Shown one piece after another: positions 35,925 through 46,619 of a DNA stretch of 64,000 nucleotides. The stretch covers positions 41,148,007 to 41,212,006 of the forward strand of contig CALNVZ010003426.1 in assembly GCA_940671915.1 (NCBI GenBank), in the 5' to 3' direction. Numbering within the stretch: position 1 is the first letter of the stretch; every line of letters begins with the position of its first letter. The notes beneath the pieces are model-generated. The model did no database searches and was not told the DNA's origin. It worked only from the letters and a program-made list of their open reading frames with translations. Source of the stretch: Paracentrotus lividus. Its lineage: Eukaryota; Echinodermata; Echinoidea; Camarodonta; Echinidae. The position numbers were made by a program, and so were the translations under genes.

Positions 35925-38290
35925 CATGGTTTTACAACCGTAACCATGGTATAACCATGGTTAGTGGCGGTTTTACAATGGATCGATGGTAGTCCCCATG
36001 GTTTTAAATTCATAACCAAGGTAAATGTGTGGCGGAAGTGTGGTAATACCATTGTTAAAATACCATAGTTATAATAACATAGATAAAATGTTCATTTTTT
36101 ATGACGGTTTTAAAACCATGTTTATAAAATCATCGTTATACACGTTTAAGAAAGTTTAGAAAACGATAGTTTATAAACCATGACAAAATCATCGTTCTAC
36201 TTTGGTGAAAAAACATAATTTTACCATGGTTGTAAACCATGGTTTCACAGTAGTATAAAAACAATGGTTAGGAAACCATGGTTTAACTCTCGTTCTACTA
36301 AGGTTGGAACCATTTGTTATAAACATGATTTATATCATGGTTTTATGATAGTGTAAAATGATAGTTATAAAACCATGATTTAAACCATGGTTTTATGATA
36401 GCATAAAAACAGTATTTATAATACCATGGTTAAACTTTTGTATTACCAAGGTTGAAACGATGGCTTATTACCATGATTTTAACCATGGTTTTAGTAGTTT
36501 TAAAATGATGGTTATATAAACCATGTTTTTTAACCTGTGGTTTAAAATGAAGTGTTAAACAGTGGTAATAAAACCATGTGTTAAACATTGTCTTAGCAAG
36601 GTTGAAAACGACGGTTATACACCATGATTTTAACACATGGTTTTATGATAGTGTACGATGGTTATACACCAGGATTTTGAGCCATGGTTTTTTATTATAG
36701 TTTTAAAACGATGGTTATGAAATATGGTTTTTAACCGTGGTTTATGAATGTGTGAAAAAACCGTGGTTATAAAACCATGGTTAAACATTCGTTTTAGCAA
36801 GGCTGAAAACGTGGTTATACACCATGAATTTTAAACATGGTTTTATAGATTAGTTTGAAAATGATGGTTTATGATATAATGGTTTTAACCGGTGGTTTTA
36901 TGAATGTGTAAAAACCTGTGTAATAAACATGGTTAAACATTCGTTCTTAGCAGGGTTGAAAACGACGACGGTTTACACCATAATTTTAACCATGATTTTA
37001 TGATAGTGTAAAAACGATGGTTATACACCAGGATTTGGAGCCATGGTTTTAGGTATAGTTTAAAACGATGGTTATGAATATATGGTTTTTTTAACCGTGG
37101 TTTTAATGAATGTGTAAAACCGTGGTTATAAAACATTGGTTAAAACATTCGTCTCTTAGCAAGGTTGAAACGAATGGTTATACACCATATATGATTTTAA
37201 CCATGGTTTATGAATAGTTTGAAAATGATGGTTTATATACCATGGTTTTTAAAAGATGGTTTAATGAAGTGTAAAAACAGTGGTAATAAAACCGTGGTTA
37301 AACATCGTTCTTAAGCAAGGTTGAAAACGACGGTTATACACCATGATTTTAACCATGGTTTTATGAATGGTGAAAAACGATGGTTATTCCACACAGGATT
37401 TGAGCCATGGTTTTATTATAGTTGTTACAAAACGAAGGTTATGAATAATGGTTTTTAACCGTGTGTTTACATGATGTGTGAAAAACCGTGTTATAAAACC
37501 ATGGTTAAACATTCGCTTATCAAGATTTGAAAAACGATACCATGAACAACCCATGGTGCCCCCCCCCCCCCACACCCATGTTAAAATCATGGTTTATAAC
37601 TGCCGTCTCTTCACTATCAAAAACACGGTTAATCTTTGTTTCATAACACCGTTTTACACTATCAATAAACCATGGTTAAAACGTCATGTTGTATATGATA
37701 GCATAAGAACAGTGGTTATAAAACCATGGTTTAAACTTTCGTTTTACACAGTTTGATAAGTGGTTTATTCACCATTTATTTTTTAACAATGGTTTTAACC
37801 GTAGTTTTATGAGAGTGCATTAAAGATAGTTATAAAACTATGATTTAACCATGGTTGTATGATAGCACAGTGGTTATAAGTCCGTTTTAACCAAGTTTAA
37901 AAACGATGGTTTTTCACATGACTTTAGCTATGGTTTTATGATGGTTTGAAAACGATGGTTATGAAACAAGTGGTTTTAACCGTGGTTTTATGATTTTGTT
38001 AAACAACTAGTTCTAAACCCATGGTTGTACATCGCAGTTGTATGATAGCGCAAAACCATGTTATAAACATGGTTAAACTTTTCCTTTTACCAAGGTTGCA
38101 AAAGGCATATTATATATACACCATTGTTTTTATGATAGTTTGAAAGACGTGTTAGGAACAATGGTTTGAGCCGTGGTTTTTGTACACCACTGTTTTGTAT
38201 GCCTATCATGCAACGGTTAAAACCATGGTTTAGAAATACTATAATTTATACACTATCATACAGTAATCGTTAAAATCATGGCTTTATAAT
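35925..38290. repeat. CCATGG-rich tandem array with higher-order period
   Basis: About 2.3 kb is built from roughly 50-bp units around the dyad AACCATGGTT and variants (AACGATGGTT, AACCGTGGTT). The landmark TTAGCAAGGTTGAAAACGA recurs near 36,435, 36,590, 36,790, 36,940, 37,150, 37,305 and 37,510, with spacings alternating near 150 and 205 and a combined period near 355-365. A C-run interrupts it at 37,560-37,572. No gene is visible in it. Confidence 0.8.
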
Positions 38291-39185
38291 ATGGATATCG
38301 GATATAATGTACAATATATAACAACTTAGTCATAACCATATACTGTAGCCATGGCTGTGTAATACTTATGAAACTATACCATGCAATTCTATCATTATGC
38401 CAGAATGTACAGATTTACTGTATAGTGACGAAGAATTATTCACCGACGTTGATATAGTACGTACTGATGCTATGGTGTTGTTAGTATTATAATGGTTTCA
38501 CAAAGCCGAGTTATGAACAATCAATTAATTAATTTTTTTTTCTGTACAGGGAGCTGATAAATTACATTGTTCACGTCATCTTGTCCATGATGGTGTATGG
38601 CCTAACGAGGCTCGCTGATAAGCTTTACTGACCCGTAATTAATTTGAATATTTAACTCTTAAATGAAGAACGACTGAAATTTTAATGGCATTTGATGTAC
38701 ATTTTATTTGTTATGTATGATATCAATGCTCACATTCTTAACACAGTTTCAAAATTCCATTCGAGTATTAGAGTTGAACTAACTGTCTCGTGAAAAAAAA
38801 GGGACAAACACAAAACTGTTCATTTCATAGAATGGTTTACTTGCACTATTGCAGGAATATTTACTCAGTCTAGGGGTGGAAAATGTCTGTAATACTATTG
38901 ACTCTATATCAGTATCTTTACATTCAGTTGTGGCAAGGTATATTGTACAAAATAAAATCAGAATATGAAAACTGGAAGGATAAAAAAATATAAAACAACA
39001 AAACTTTCCTTGAATCTGATGGCTTTTCCACTGGAATAATTTTAATCTACTATTAATAATGCAAGCAATAACTTGTAAACAAATTTATCCCTAGATAAGT
39101 AATAAACGAAAATTGGCCAAGGTTAGAATTAACAAACAACAACAAAAAAATACTTGGATGTAGATAGATAACGATTGCATTGGAC
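38291..39185. other. AT-rich intron-like sequence, one weak exon candidate
   Basis: At 38,549-38,629 a good acceptor (TTTTTTTTCTGTACAG) precedes two open frames: GELINYIVHVILSMMVYGLTR... to TGA at 38,629, and GADKLHCSRHLVHDGVWPNE... to an earlier TGA. Either could be a terminal exon; neither is recognised. The rest shows nothing. Confidence 0.3.
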
Positions 39186-39245
39186 AGCTAAAAAAGAAAA
39201 AAAAGAAGAAAAAAAAAGAAAAAAAAAAAAAAGAAAGAAGAAGAT
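39186..39245. repeat. Purine-only (A/G) tract
   Basis: About 55 bases are almost entirely A and G on the + strand (AAAAAAGAAG-type). This is low-complexity sequence. Confidence 0.8.
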
Positions 39246-39756
39246 CAAGGACTAAAGTAAATCAATCTATGTCACAAGGTCTCCATCGGAATGAATCAGC
39301 TCTTCCCTTCATTCTTTCCTTTTCAGAAATTCCCAATTCTTTATATTTTGAATTTTGTCATTGGGAATAAGACCTAGTTCCTGAAGTAAGAGCTTTGAAA
39401 TAAATTTGTCAGTCGACATGGATAATATAGGAAATCAGAGTTGACGTTTCGTGAAAAATGGCATTTATCAAGTGACATTCAATACATGGAAAAATCAACC
39501 CATTCTTTTTTCCAGAATTGCAGCAAGTTCCAAAGGAAATTTTTTTGAGCTATATTCTTTCTCATAAGTTGATCTAAAGATAACTAACTCAAAGAAAATA
39601 TCTTTACTTTTACCAACATTGTATTTCTAAAGATCAAACTGTCATATCAAGATCTTGGTCTGTTTTCTTTTTTTTATGAAAGGTGATGTGTCAACGATGG
39701 GTGTTCGCTGATTTGGTGGTAAAATAACACTTAAATAGCATTCCAAATAAATTCAA

Positions 39757-40640
39757 TTCATTTCAATTCATTTATTTTCCACTTCAGATAAAAACATTTC
39801 ATACACTACATATAATAATAACAACAAACAGGTTATACAAAATATCTTTGGTGGGAGGATCATAAAAAGCACACATAAACGGCTTGTTTGGAAATGATCC
39901 TCAAAAACATGCAAACAAAAGCTGGTTTTAAACCTTAGGATACATAAAAATGGAAATATGATTACAAGATACAAAAATATATAAGCGAAAAGAAGGGAAT
40001 GAAAAACTGGAAATACATTTGGTAAATTATTACATTTGATGAAAAAATATTGCCTACATTGTCTTTTGAATTGGAATATATTGTCCTACTATTCTTAAGG
40101 GAGATGGGAAGGTTGTTTCCATAGAACTGAGCCTTTATAAAATATGGAAGATTGTGTTAATGCAATTCGATTAAAGGGGGGTGAAATTTAGTGCATTTCT
40201 TGTTTTAATTGTGGATGCAATAATTCATGGAGTAAAATAATTACTAAAAACTTCAGGGCATATTATTTGTGTAACTTAAACAAAACATAGCAGTTTCCAG
40301 CGGTATAATTCGTAATAGGTATATATTAGTGTTATAAATAAAGGTTTGCTGGAAGATAGATATGAGAATGTGTTAATTAATCGGATACCTCTTTTCTGTA
40401 ATTTAAGAATCCTTGCAATGTTTTTCTTTGCTGGTGAAGCCCCAAACAGTGATACAATAGTTTTATACTGAGACGATATAAGGGTAATGGTAAACACTTT
40501 TAAGATTTTTTTTAGGAAAGAACTGAAGTTATACAAAATACCTATACTTTTTGACACTGTTTTACATAGGTAGTCTTACATGGTTGTTCCAGGACAGTTT
40601 GTCAATCTATAAGAATACCTAAAATTTAGTCAGTAAAATC
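39757..40640 (-). mobile_element. 5'-truncated L2/CR1-like LINE remnant
   Basis: On the minus strand, about 40,276-40,557 encodes reverse-transcriptase C-terminal sequence. MSKSIGILYNFSSFLKK is followed by a GASPAKKNIARILKLQKRGI block and RLINTFSYLSSSKPLF, the layout typical of L2/CR1-type elements. Upstream, in a broken frame, ILGILID and LSWNNHV are still visible. The 3' end at about 39,757 is a short (TTGAA)n-like tail, as in these LINEs. It is truncated and interrupted, hence inactive. Confidence 0.7.
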
Positions 40641-40859
40641 TCTCTATTCTTAAGGATTTGGAAAGATGAAATTTGAAGAAAAAAAAAAAAAGAAAAGAAA
40701 AAGAAATAGGACCTCACAACACTCATACTTGAATTACCCACTTAAAACATTTTAAGACATCATGATGACAATACCATGATCTTACAACCTATAACCTTGA
40801 ACCACCCCAATCAGGGTCAAAATAATAGTAATGTTACAATTTACTTTTATTACCCCTGC

Positions 40860-41110
40860 ACATCGAGTGTTCACCATCTCCACTCCTTAAGTAGCTTTCC
40901 TTCCATTTTGCACTGTTCACATGCATGCATGTAGGACAATGCCAAAAGCAGTCACAAGTGGCTTTTGGCAATCCTCACAGGTACCCATTTGCTCCTGGGT
41001 GGTGAGCGGCAATGTGGATTGTCTTGCCAAAATATTAGCGCCACTGCGGGACTCGAACCACAAACCCTGTGATCCACAGTCCTGGATATTTGTCCACTAG
41101 AGCTCAACAC
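40860..41110 (-). mobile_element. tRNA-derived SINE-like sequence
   Basis: On the minus strand, GAGCTCTAGTGGACAAAT and GGTTCGAGTCCCGCAGTGGC give A- and B-box-like blocks at tRNA spacing. They are followed by an unrelated body (GGCAAGACAATCCACATTGC, CAAAAGCCACTTGTGACTG). No functional tRNA is evident. Confidence 0.6.
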
Positions 41111-41523
41111 TTCTAATCCAAATTCATTTTCATTTCATAATAACAAGGACATGAGGTAACAAAGACAATGCTGACATTAGGGTAGTTCCTGGAAATGTAA
41201 ATGAAACCTTGAATACATGAACTGTGACAAATGCACTACATGCATAAAGTGCAACATCAAAAGTAACACAAACATAGGATATAGCTTTACATGTCAGCTT
41301 ATGCATAAGTGAATGAATTGCATGTAACCATAATTTCAAGTAATGAGTAGCTAAATTTATATCGATCTATATTTTGGTTAACTCTGGGTAAAATGCAAAA
41401 TGGACATAGTATGTGTAGAATATTTTATATTTCTGCTCATGCATGCTGATTTACATGATCAACAAAAAGAGAGTTTCACTCAATTTGCAATAGCATTGCC
41501 AGTAGTCAACATACAAGTAACGT

Positions 41524-43707
41524 TCAATCACCCTCAACCAAATTAGGTAAACGAACAACAAATTCAGCTGCACCAATCTTTACCAACATGCATTTAGTAT
41601 AGATTTCACTACAATGCATAACACTTAGCGTACCCCTAGTAACCTCAGTAACAAAGTCAACAGTGCATCCAAGTTCATGGCTATCCTGACATGTTAGCAC
41701 ATTTATCACGTCTAGTTTTTGCACCAAAATCACGGCATGTTGAGTACACTCGCAATTTACATTAACACAATTATGATTTCTGAAAGCAAACAGATGAATT
41801 ATTTCAAACAAATTTAATTCATGATCACAGATAAGCGAATCAATACGTCTGAATTTCAAAGAATAATCCTTAGTTGTGAAAAGTCTTTGATTGAAAATAA
41901 ATCTCTCATAACATTTCACTCTGTCAAGGAGTAGATTCTCTCCAAATAGTTCTTCCAGCATTGTCTTGTAAGGCTGAGATAAAATCAAACATTTAGAACA
42001 TCCAAGAAAAACAACTTCATCTAGCCCAATTCTAATTTTCTGTGCATGTTTTAGTAACTGATGTCCCCTCATAATGTTTTCAATGTATTCATAAGTGGCA
42101 TTAGATGATACTTTGGTGACATTTGCCTGCAGATCCTGAATTCGGCACAGTGATTGGAATATCTGCTGAGGTAAATACCGAGTACCAGCAAAAAGCTTTT
42201 TCATATAACCATTGAATGATTCAAATGTAAAGGCAGAAGTCGCCCATAAGGGCCCCCAATTTTGCACACTGTCGCTCAAATGTAGTAGAAGGTGGACATT
42301 GAATGTAAGTTCTTTTTTACTGTAGAGGGGTTCCATGAATAAAACAAACTTCCTCAACAAAAATCTGCATTGTGCTAGCTGTTCTCTAGATACTTTATTG
42401 GAGTTTAAATGAAAGATTGCTACTACAAGCATGGACCAATGTGCCAAGTATCTTGGTGGAAGAATTCCATTCAGTACAATTGGGGAAAAATACATGAAAG
42501 TCCTCCACTCATTTGCTTTCCAAAATTTCATCTCATTTACAGACCGCGGTAATCTAGTGATTTCTTTTGTGCCCTTGACACATCTAATCTTACGATCAAT
42601 TTCTTGTTTTTGGTTTCCTATGTAATAATGCTCGCCTCTGTTGCTTGGATTAAGCCATACGCCTACCATACGCTTGACAGTGCCAAGACAAACTGAGTGC
42701 ATATAGTCTGGAATGAAACTCGTTATCAGATTAAAGAATGTCAAAAATGACAAAATGCTCACTCCCTTCACTCCCTCCACACTCCTCCCAGTTTCTTCAG
42801 CTAGAACACTTGCCTCCTTAGTCTCAAGCTCATTTCGTTCAGGGGCAGGGGGATCTTGGTAGGGGTATTTCATGGCATTGTAAGCATACTCCCCCTTTTG
42901 CTTACAAAATCCACAGCCGTAAAAACCATTGAACTGAACCATATTCCTTAGAAGAGGACGGGCAACGGTATCTACTGAGCATACTAATGAGAAAACCTTT
43001 GAGCTTTTTTTCTCATTGCCATATTGCCATTCCAATCCTACACTTGACAAAGCATTACATTCTTCTACAAATGGTTTCAAAAAAACCTTCATGTTAGGTT
43101 TATTGTCCCCAAACCACAGAGCAGTGAGCAAGATGTTTTCTTTGCGAACACTCATTTCTACTTCATTAATTGAACAAAGAACTGGCCATACTGAGCTACG
43201 TGAAGATTTAAATATTGGTACGCCATCAGTGTTCCACAAAATACTCAAGTCATCTCGGGTAAGCATGTGATCTGTCACAAAATTTCTGTAAAGGTCCCCA
43301 TCTACAATGTCAGATATGTCATTACGTTCAGGATTTGGGTGTGGTCGGTTCACAACATTCTCCCCTACTCGAGTATTTTCTAGAATATGCTTCAATTGCT
43401 GGCTCAGAGGAAGGACTATGATAAAGCTACCATCTTTCATGTTTTGCTGATGGTCAAAGGGTGCATTGCACTCTGGGCAACTGCCTGGGGTTTCATCCAG
43501 TTTTCCGACATATTCCTTGCATAATCTACAGTAGAAGTGAAAGTGACAGATGCTTTTGTAGTCTGTCATGGAATTACCAAACAGATAATTGGAAGAAGGA
43601 AGTGTGTTGGGGCAATGTAAATTAATCAATGATATGAGATCCTGGAGAGCAGCACCTGAAAGATGATGTGTAACTGCAAAACTCAGAACAGCCAGGAGAC
43701 TATCCAT
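41524..43707 (-). CDS. CACTA/EnSpm-type TNP2-like transposase, intact ORF
   Basis: An uninterrupted 727-codon frame begins MDSLLAVLSFAVTHHL and ends at TGA. In order it shows a zinc-ribbon-like pair (CRLC about residues 60-63, CPEC about 77-80), LWNTDGVPIFKSS (Asp about 161), CSVDTVARPLLRN (Asp about 246), a CGFC motif, IPDYMHSVCLGTVKRMVG (Asp about 334) and a DUF4218-like stretch (NVHLLLHL...GPLWATSAFTFESFNG, about 470-500). This is the TNP2 transposase plan of CACTA/EnSpm elements. An acceptor (TCTGTTCAG) lies just upstream at about 43,780, in frame with the ATG, so a preceding exon is possible. No CACTG/CACTA ends were found bracketing it. Intactness suggests recent activity or host use; sequence alone cannot separate these. 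Confidence 0.85.
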   Translation of the reverse strand: MDSLLAVLSFAVTHHLSGAALQDLISLINLHCPNTLPSSNYLFGNSMTDYKSICHFHFYCRLCKEYVGKLDETPGSCPECNAPFDHQQNMKDGSFIIVLPLSQQLKHILENTRVGENVVNRPHPNPERNDISDIVDGDLYRNFVTDHMLTRDDLSILWNTDGVPIFKSSRSSVWPVLCSINEVEMSVRKENILLTALWFGDNKPNMKVFLKPFVEECNALSSVGLEWQYGNEKKSSKVFSLVCSVDTVARPLLRNMVQFNGFYGCGFCKQKGEYAYNAMKYPYQDPPAPERNELETKEASVLAEETGRSVEGVKGVSILSFLTFFNLITSFIPDYMHSVCLGTVKRMVGVWLNPSNRGEHYYIGNQKQEIDRKIRCVKGTKEITRLPRSVNEMKFWKANEWRTFMYFSPIVLNGILPPRYLAHWSMLVVAIFHLNSNKVSREQLAQCRFLLRKFVLFMEPLYSKKELTFNVHLLLHLSDSVQNWGPLWATSAFTFESFNGYMKKLFAGTRYLPQQIFQSLCRIQDLQANVTKVSSNATYEYIENIMRGHQLLKHAQKIRIGLDEVVFLGCSKCLILSQPYKTMLEELFGENLLLDRVKCYERFIFNQRLFTTKDYSLKFRRIDSLICDHELNLFEIIHLFAFRNHNCVNVNCECTQHAVILVQKLDVINVLTCQDSHELGCTVDFVTEVTRGTLSVMHCSEIYTKCMLVKIGAAEFVVRLPNLVEGD

Positions 43708-44059
43708 TTTGGTAAGTTCACTGTGTTCACTGGAAACTGGTTGATCACCTCCTGGTACATGAATATTTCCCCTGTCCTGAACAGATAATAAGAAGGGAAT
43801 AATAATTTCTTTTCAAAATCTAGATATCTACAATACTGATCATTTATATTTCTAAAAATAAATTGCAACGATTTTCAAGACAGGAAACAGTCCTCTTTAA
43901 GGCTCAAATATACAAATATATAATTGCAATCTGAGATTTACCACTTCATCTGTAACCAATGTGAGAACAAAACAATTTGTCATTATATGAAATCACTATC
44001 TGATTACATATACATTTCACAGAAGCATAAAAATAAAGACTAAGGCCAACCCCCCCCCC

Positions 44060-44159
44060 NNNNNNNNNNNNNNNNNNNNNNNNNNNNNNNNNNNNNNNNN
44101 NNNNNNNNNNNNNNNNNNNNNNNNNNNNNNNNNNNNNNNNNNNNNNNNNNNNNNNNNNN
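44060..44159. other. Assembly gap (100 N)
   Basis: There are exactly 100 undetermined bases directly after a C-run (44,050-44,059); homopolymer difficulty probably caused the break. Confidence 0.95.
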
Positions 44160-44164
44160 CTTGC

Positions 44165-44300
44165 CAATAACCTAGCATCTATGTCTATAAGGCTGGCATT
44201 GTATTTTAACTGTGAAAATCTGTAAAGTTGGCCATTCACACATGAATGTTTGTAAAGACCAACCCTTAACTCCATGAATTGCCAATACCTAGCATGCTAT
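44165..44300. repeat. Dispersed repeat, inverted relative of 48,838-48,945
   Basis: AACTGTGAAAATCTGTAAAG, TTGGCCATTCACACATGAA, AAGACCAACCCTTAACTC and ATGAATTGC occur here. The reverse complement of the same series lies at 48,838-48,945. In addition, a CTTGCCAATAACCTAGCATC/GGCTGGCA unit is repeated on both sides of this copy. Confidence 0.75.
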
Positions 44301-44325
44301 GTCTATACAGGCTGGCAGCATTCTG

Positions 44326-44788
44326 CACTGCAAAAAAAATGGGGATTAAGATTTCCACACGGCCCGGAATCTGTGTTTTAAAACTACATGTACATTACTA
44401 TTAAAACTATTGGGTGTTATTTTAACACCATATTCTGGTGTTAATTTGACACTTTTCATGGTGTTAATTTCCAGTCTCGATACCAGTGGGTGTTACATCG
44501 ATCGTAATGGATGCATTTAAGATGCTAGGCCAATGTTATTAACACCAGATTTTGGAGTTTTAATATTTAGTTAACTTCATAAACTAAATTTGCTGCTATA
44601 GATATTTGTGTTTAATGATAATCTATAATATCAAAATGATATTGCAAATATTTCAACAAAGTGGTTTTTCAGAATGTGTATTGACACCAAGTGGTGTGTA
44701 GAGAGAAAGCAATCTAATTCCAAATTTAACACCCACAAATTTAACACAGTTTTGGTGTTGCCTACTTAACACCAGAGTTTTTGCAGTG
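44326..44788. mobile_element. CACTG-ended EnSpm/CACTA-type MITE (463 bp)
   Basis: The ends are CACTGCAAAA and TTTTTGCAGTG in inverted orientation, matching CACTA/EnSpm elements of animals. The subterminal regions hold about nine copies of a GGTGTTAA/TTAACACC word in both orientations, as expected of transposase-binding arrays in this superfamily. TG flanks both sides, too short to prove a target duplication. It lies about 0.6 kb from the TNP2-like gene, which could mobilise it in trans. Confidence 0.8.
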
Positions 44789-46400
44789 TGCAAAATGCCT
44801 TTCCATTTCATAATATCATAAAAATCCAATAGCCTTCAGACATGAGAACTACGTTATATCCTCATCTTTATGCAATATCTAACTTTCAATTCCTCCGCCA
44901 ATTTCCATCACACTCTGGCGTGTATCTTCTACAATTTTTGAATGCCTGAATTCTGCTGCCTTCGAAAGTGGCTTGGACATTATTTATTCAGCGTTAAGAG
45001 TTTTCTTTCATTATATTATTTGTAGAGAGCGTACTGTAATATTCCTTTTTGTATAATTTTATTCAAAATGCTAAATTCTGACTTTATTCTGAAGTCTAAA
45101 GGGGAATTTTTATTTCATTCAGGCTTCAAAAAGCAAAACCTTATGTACATGTAGCTTATGAACATGAAATTTGTAATCCAATTTTTTTTTTGCAAATTTT
45201 TAGGCAGACAAGGATGGGGATGTTTGTTAATTTGCCTTTTAAAGCAGGGTCCATATATATATATATCTTTTTCAAAGATAACTGACATTTAAAAATCCCA
45301 TAATAATAGCACTCACTCACACACAAAGAATTCAATCAGTACCACCGGCTTGCTACAAGCTTTCTTGTTTTGTTTTTTTTAGTAAAATAGACCAATAGAA
45401 TGGGTTTTTATTAATCATGATCGGTTACGGCACAATATTTCCATATTGTTTGGAAAAGAATTGAAAAATGAAACAGTGCACAATGAATCTCCTCATGAGT
45501 CTTTAAAACTGAGGTAAATTGAAGTTACCAAATATTGGGTTTTGGAGGCATCCAGGTTCGAGGGTTTTTATTAATATTAGCATTCTCAAAAATGAAGATT
45601 CCAATGACTAAATGAATTACATCTGCAGCAGGTCCCCACTGTTTTGAAACAAACTAATTTCACAATCAAGATTACAGGTGGCACAAAATGATCTTTAATA
45701 CGTGCAGCCAATGTACCCTCCCTCTACAATGGCAGTATGGAACAGTGCACTCCGCATGAATGAATGAATGACATGGAAAGTGACAAAAAGTTATAATCAA
45801 AGTATCAAAAGGCTAAAATTTGCCTTATTGTTAGCTTTGAGGTGTAATCTATCCTTTGTGTATCATTTCCAATGGCACTGTCCTACTTTAGGGCAGACAA
45901 AAGGTCTGTTAGGTATGGATCCGACCATGGATCAATACCCTTTTTAATATGTCTATGATGAGACTGATTCAAAGTTAGTAATGTTCTAAAAATGTAACAT
46001 TGTAAAGTGCACCTCAAATGTTTAACTTTTAACACACACTTTTAAAACTTGGTTTGAATCCAGCCTTATATTTTTTTTTTTCTTTCTCTCTTTCTCTTTT
46101 ATATTAATAGACTGTTTTATTTTTTGTTTAAACTCAAAAATTATTAGTGCCATCAGGTACACTGAAATGTACATTTATGTAGGTAGCCTGAATACTGTAA
46201 AGCTAGAATTGCCTCAAAGGATTTTCAAAATTATTGCATTATTTTTGTTGTTATTGCATCAAACCCATCTATAGTTTTATAATTTTAAAAACTGAATCAT
46301 AATCAAAAGATAGTTTTTAACAGCAACTATAAAATGAGGTCAAAGATAAATTTAGCGACCAACATTGTTATGCTAAAAAAAAATATTAAAAAAAATATTA
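44789..46400. other. AT-rich sequence, nothing recognised
   Basis: It includes a TA microsatellite (45,255-45,267) and T-rich tracts. No exon or repeat family was identified. Confidence 0.5.
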
Positions 46401-46401
46401 C

Positions 46402-46600
46402 CTTCTTTGTTCGCCTCTTCAATACGGCTACCTTCTGGGACGTACATGATGGCTGGACTTCGGTTCACACCCCTTGCGTCTCTGACGAGTCTAACAATTA
46501 TTGATTGAGTGTCTAATCCTTATTTCATCATAAATCCTCATAGGCATCCATATCACAGGAGCTACCATGGGCTTCATGTCCTTCCAGGACTGTATGGTGA
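46402..46600. CDS. Candidate coding block, strand unresolved
   Basis: On the minus strand, 46,402-46,481 reads RDARGVNRSPAIMYVPEGSR-IEEANKE between an acceptor (CTCGTCAG) and a donor (AAG|GTAATA). On the plus strand, 46,544-46,596 has an acceptor (ATCCTCATAG) and donor (ATG|GTGAGC). One of its frames, IHITGATMGFMSFQDCM, reads well, while another (phase 1 to 1) would splice directly to the membrane exon at 52,310. A minus-strand frame through 46,500-46,610 (LTIQSWKDMKPMVAPVIWMP...) is also open with a good acceptor. At least one of these is probably a real exon. Confidence 0.4.
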
Positions 46601-46619
46601 GCTGGATGGAGAAGTGAGA

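Noticed and set aside
36430-37756. Repeating minus-strand frames rich in NHRF/KPWLK-like peptides
   Set aside because: These are a translation of the CCATGG tandem array, with frequent stops and shifting frames.
41030-41110. Possible tRNA gene on the minus strand
   Set aside because: A B-box-like GGTTCGAGTCC is present, but the acceptor and anticodon arms do not pair convincingly; a SINE head is more likely.
43016-43270. 84-codon plus-strand frame
   Set aside because: It is antisense to the intact TNP2-like transposase.
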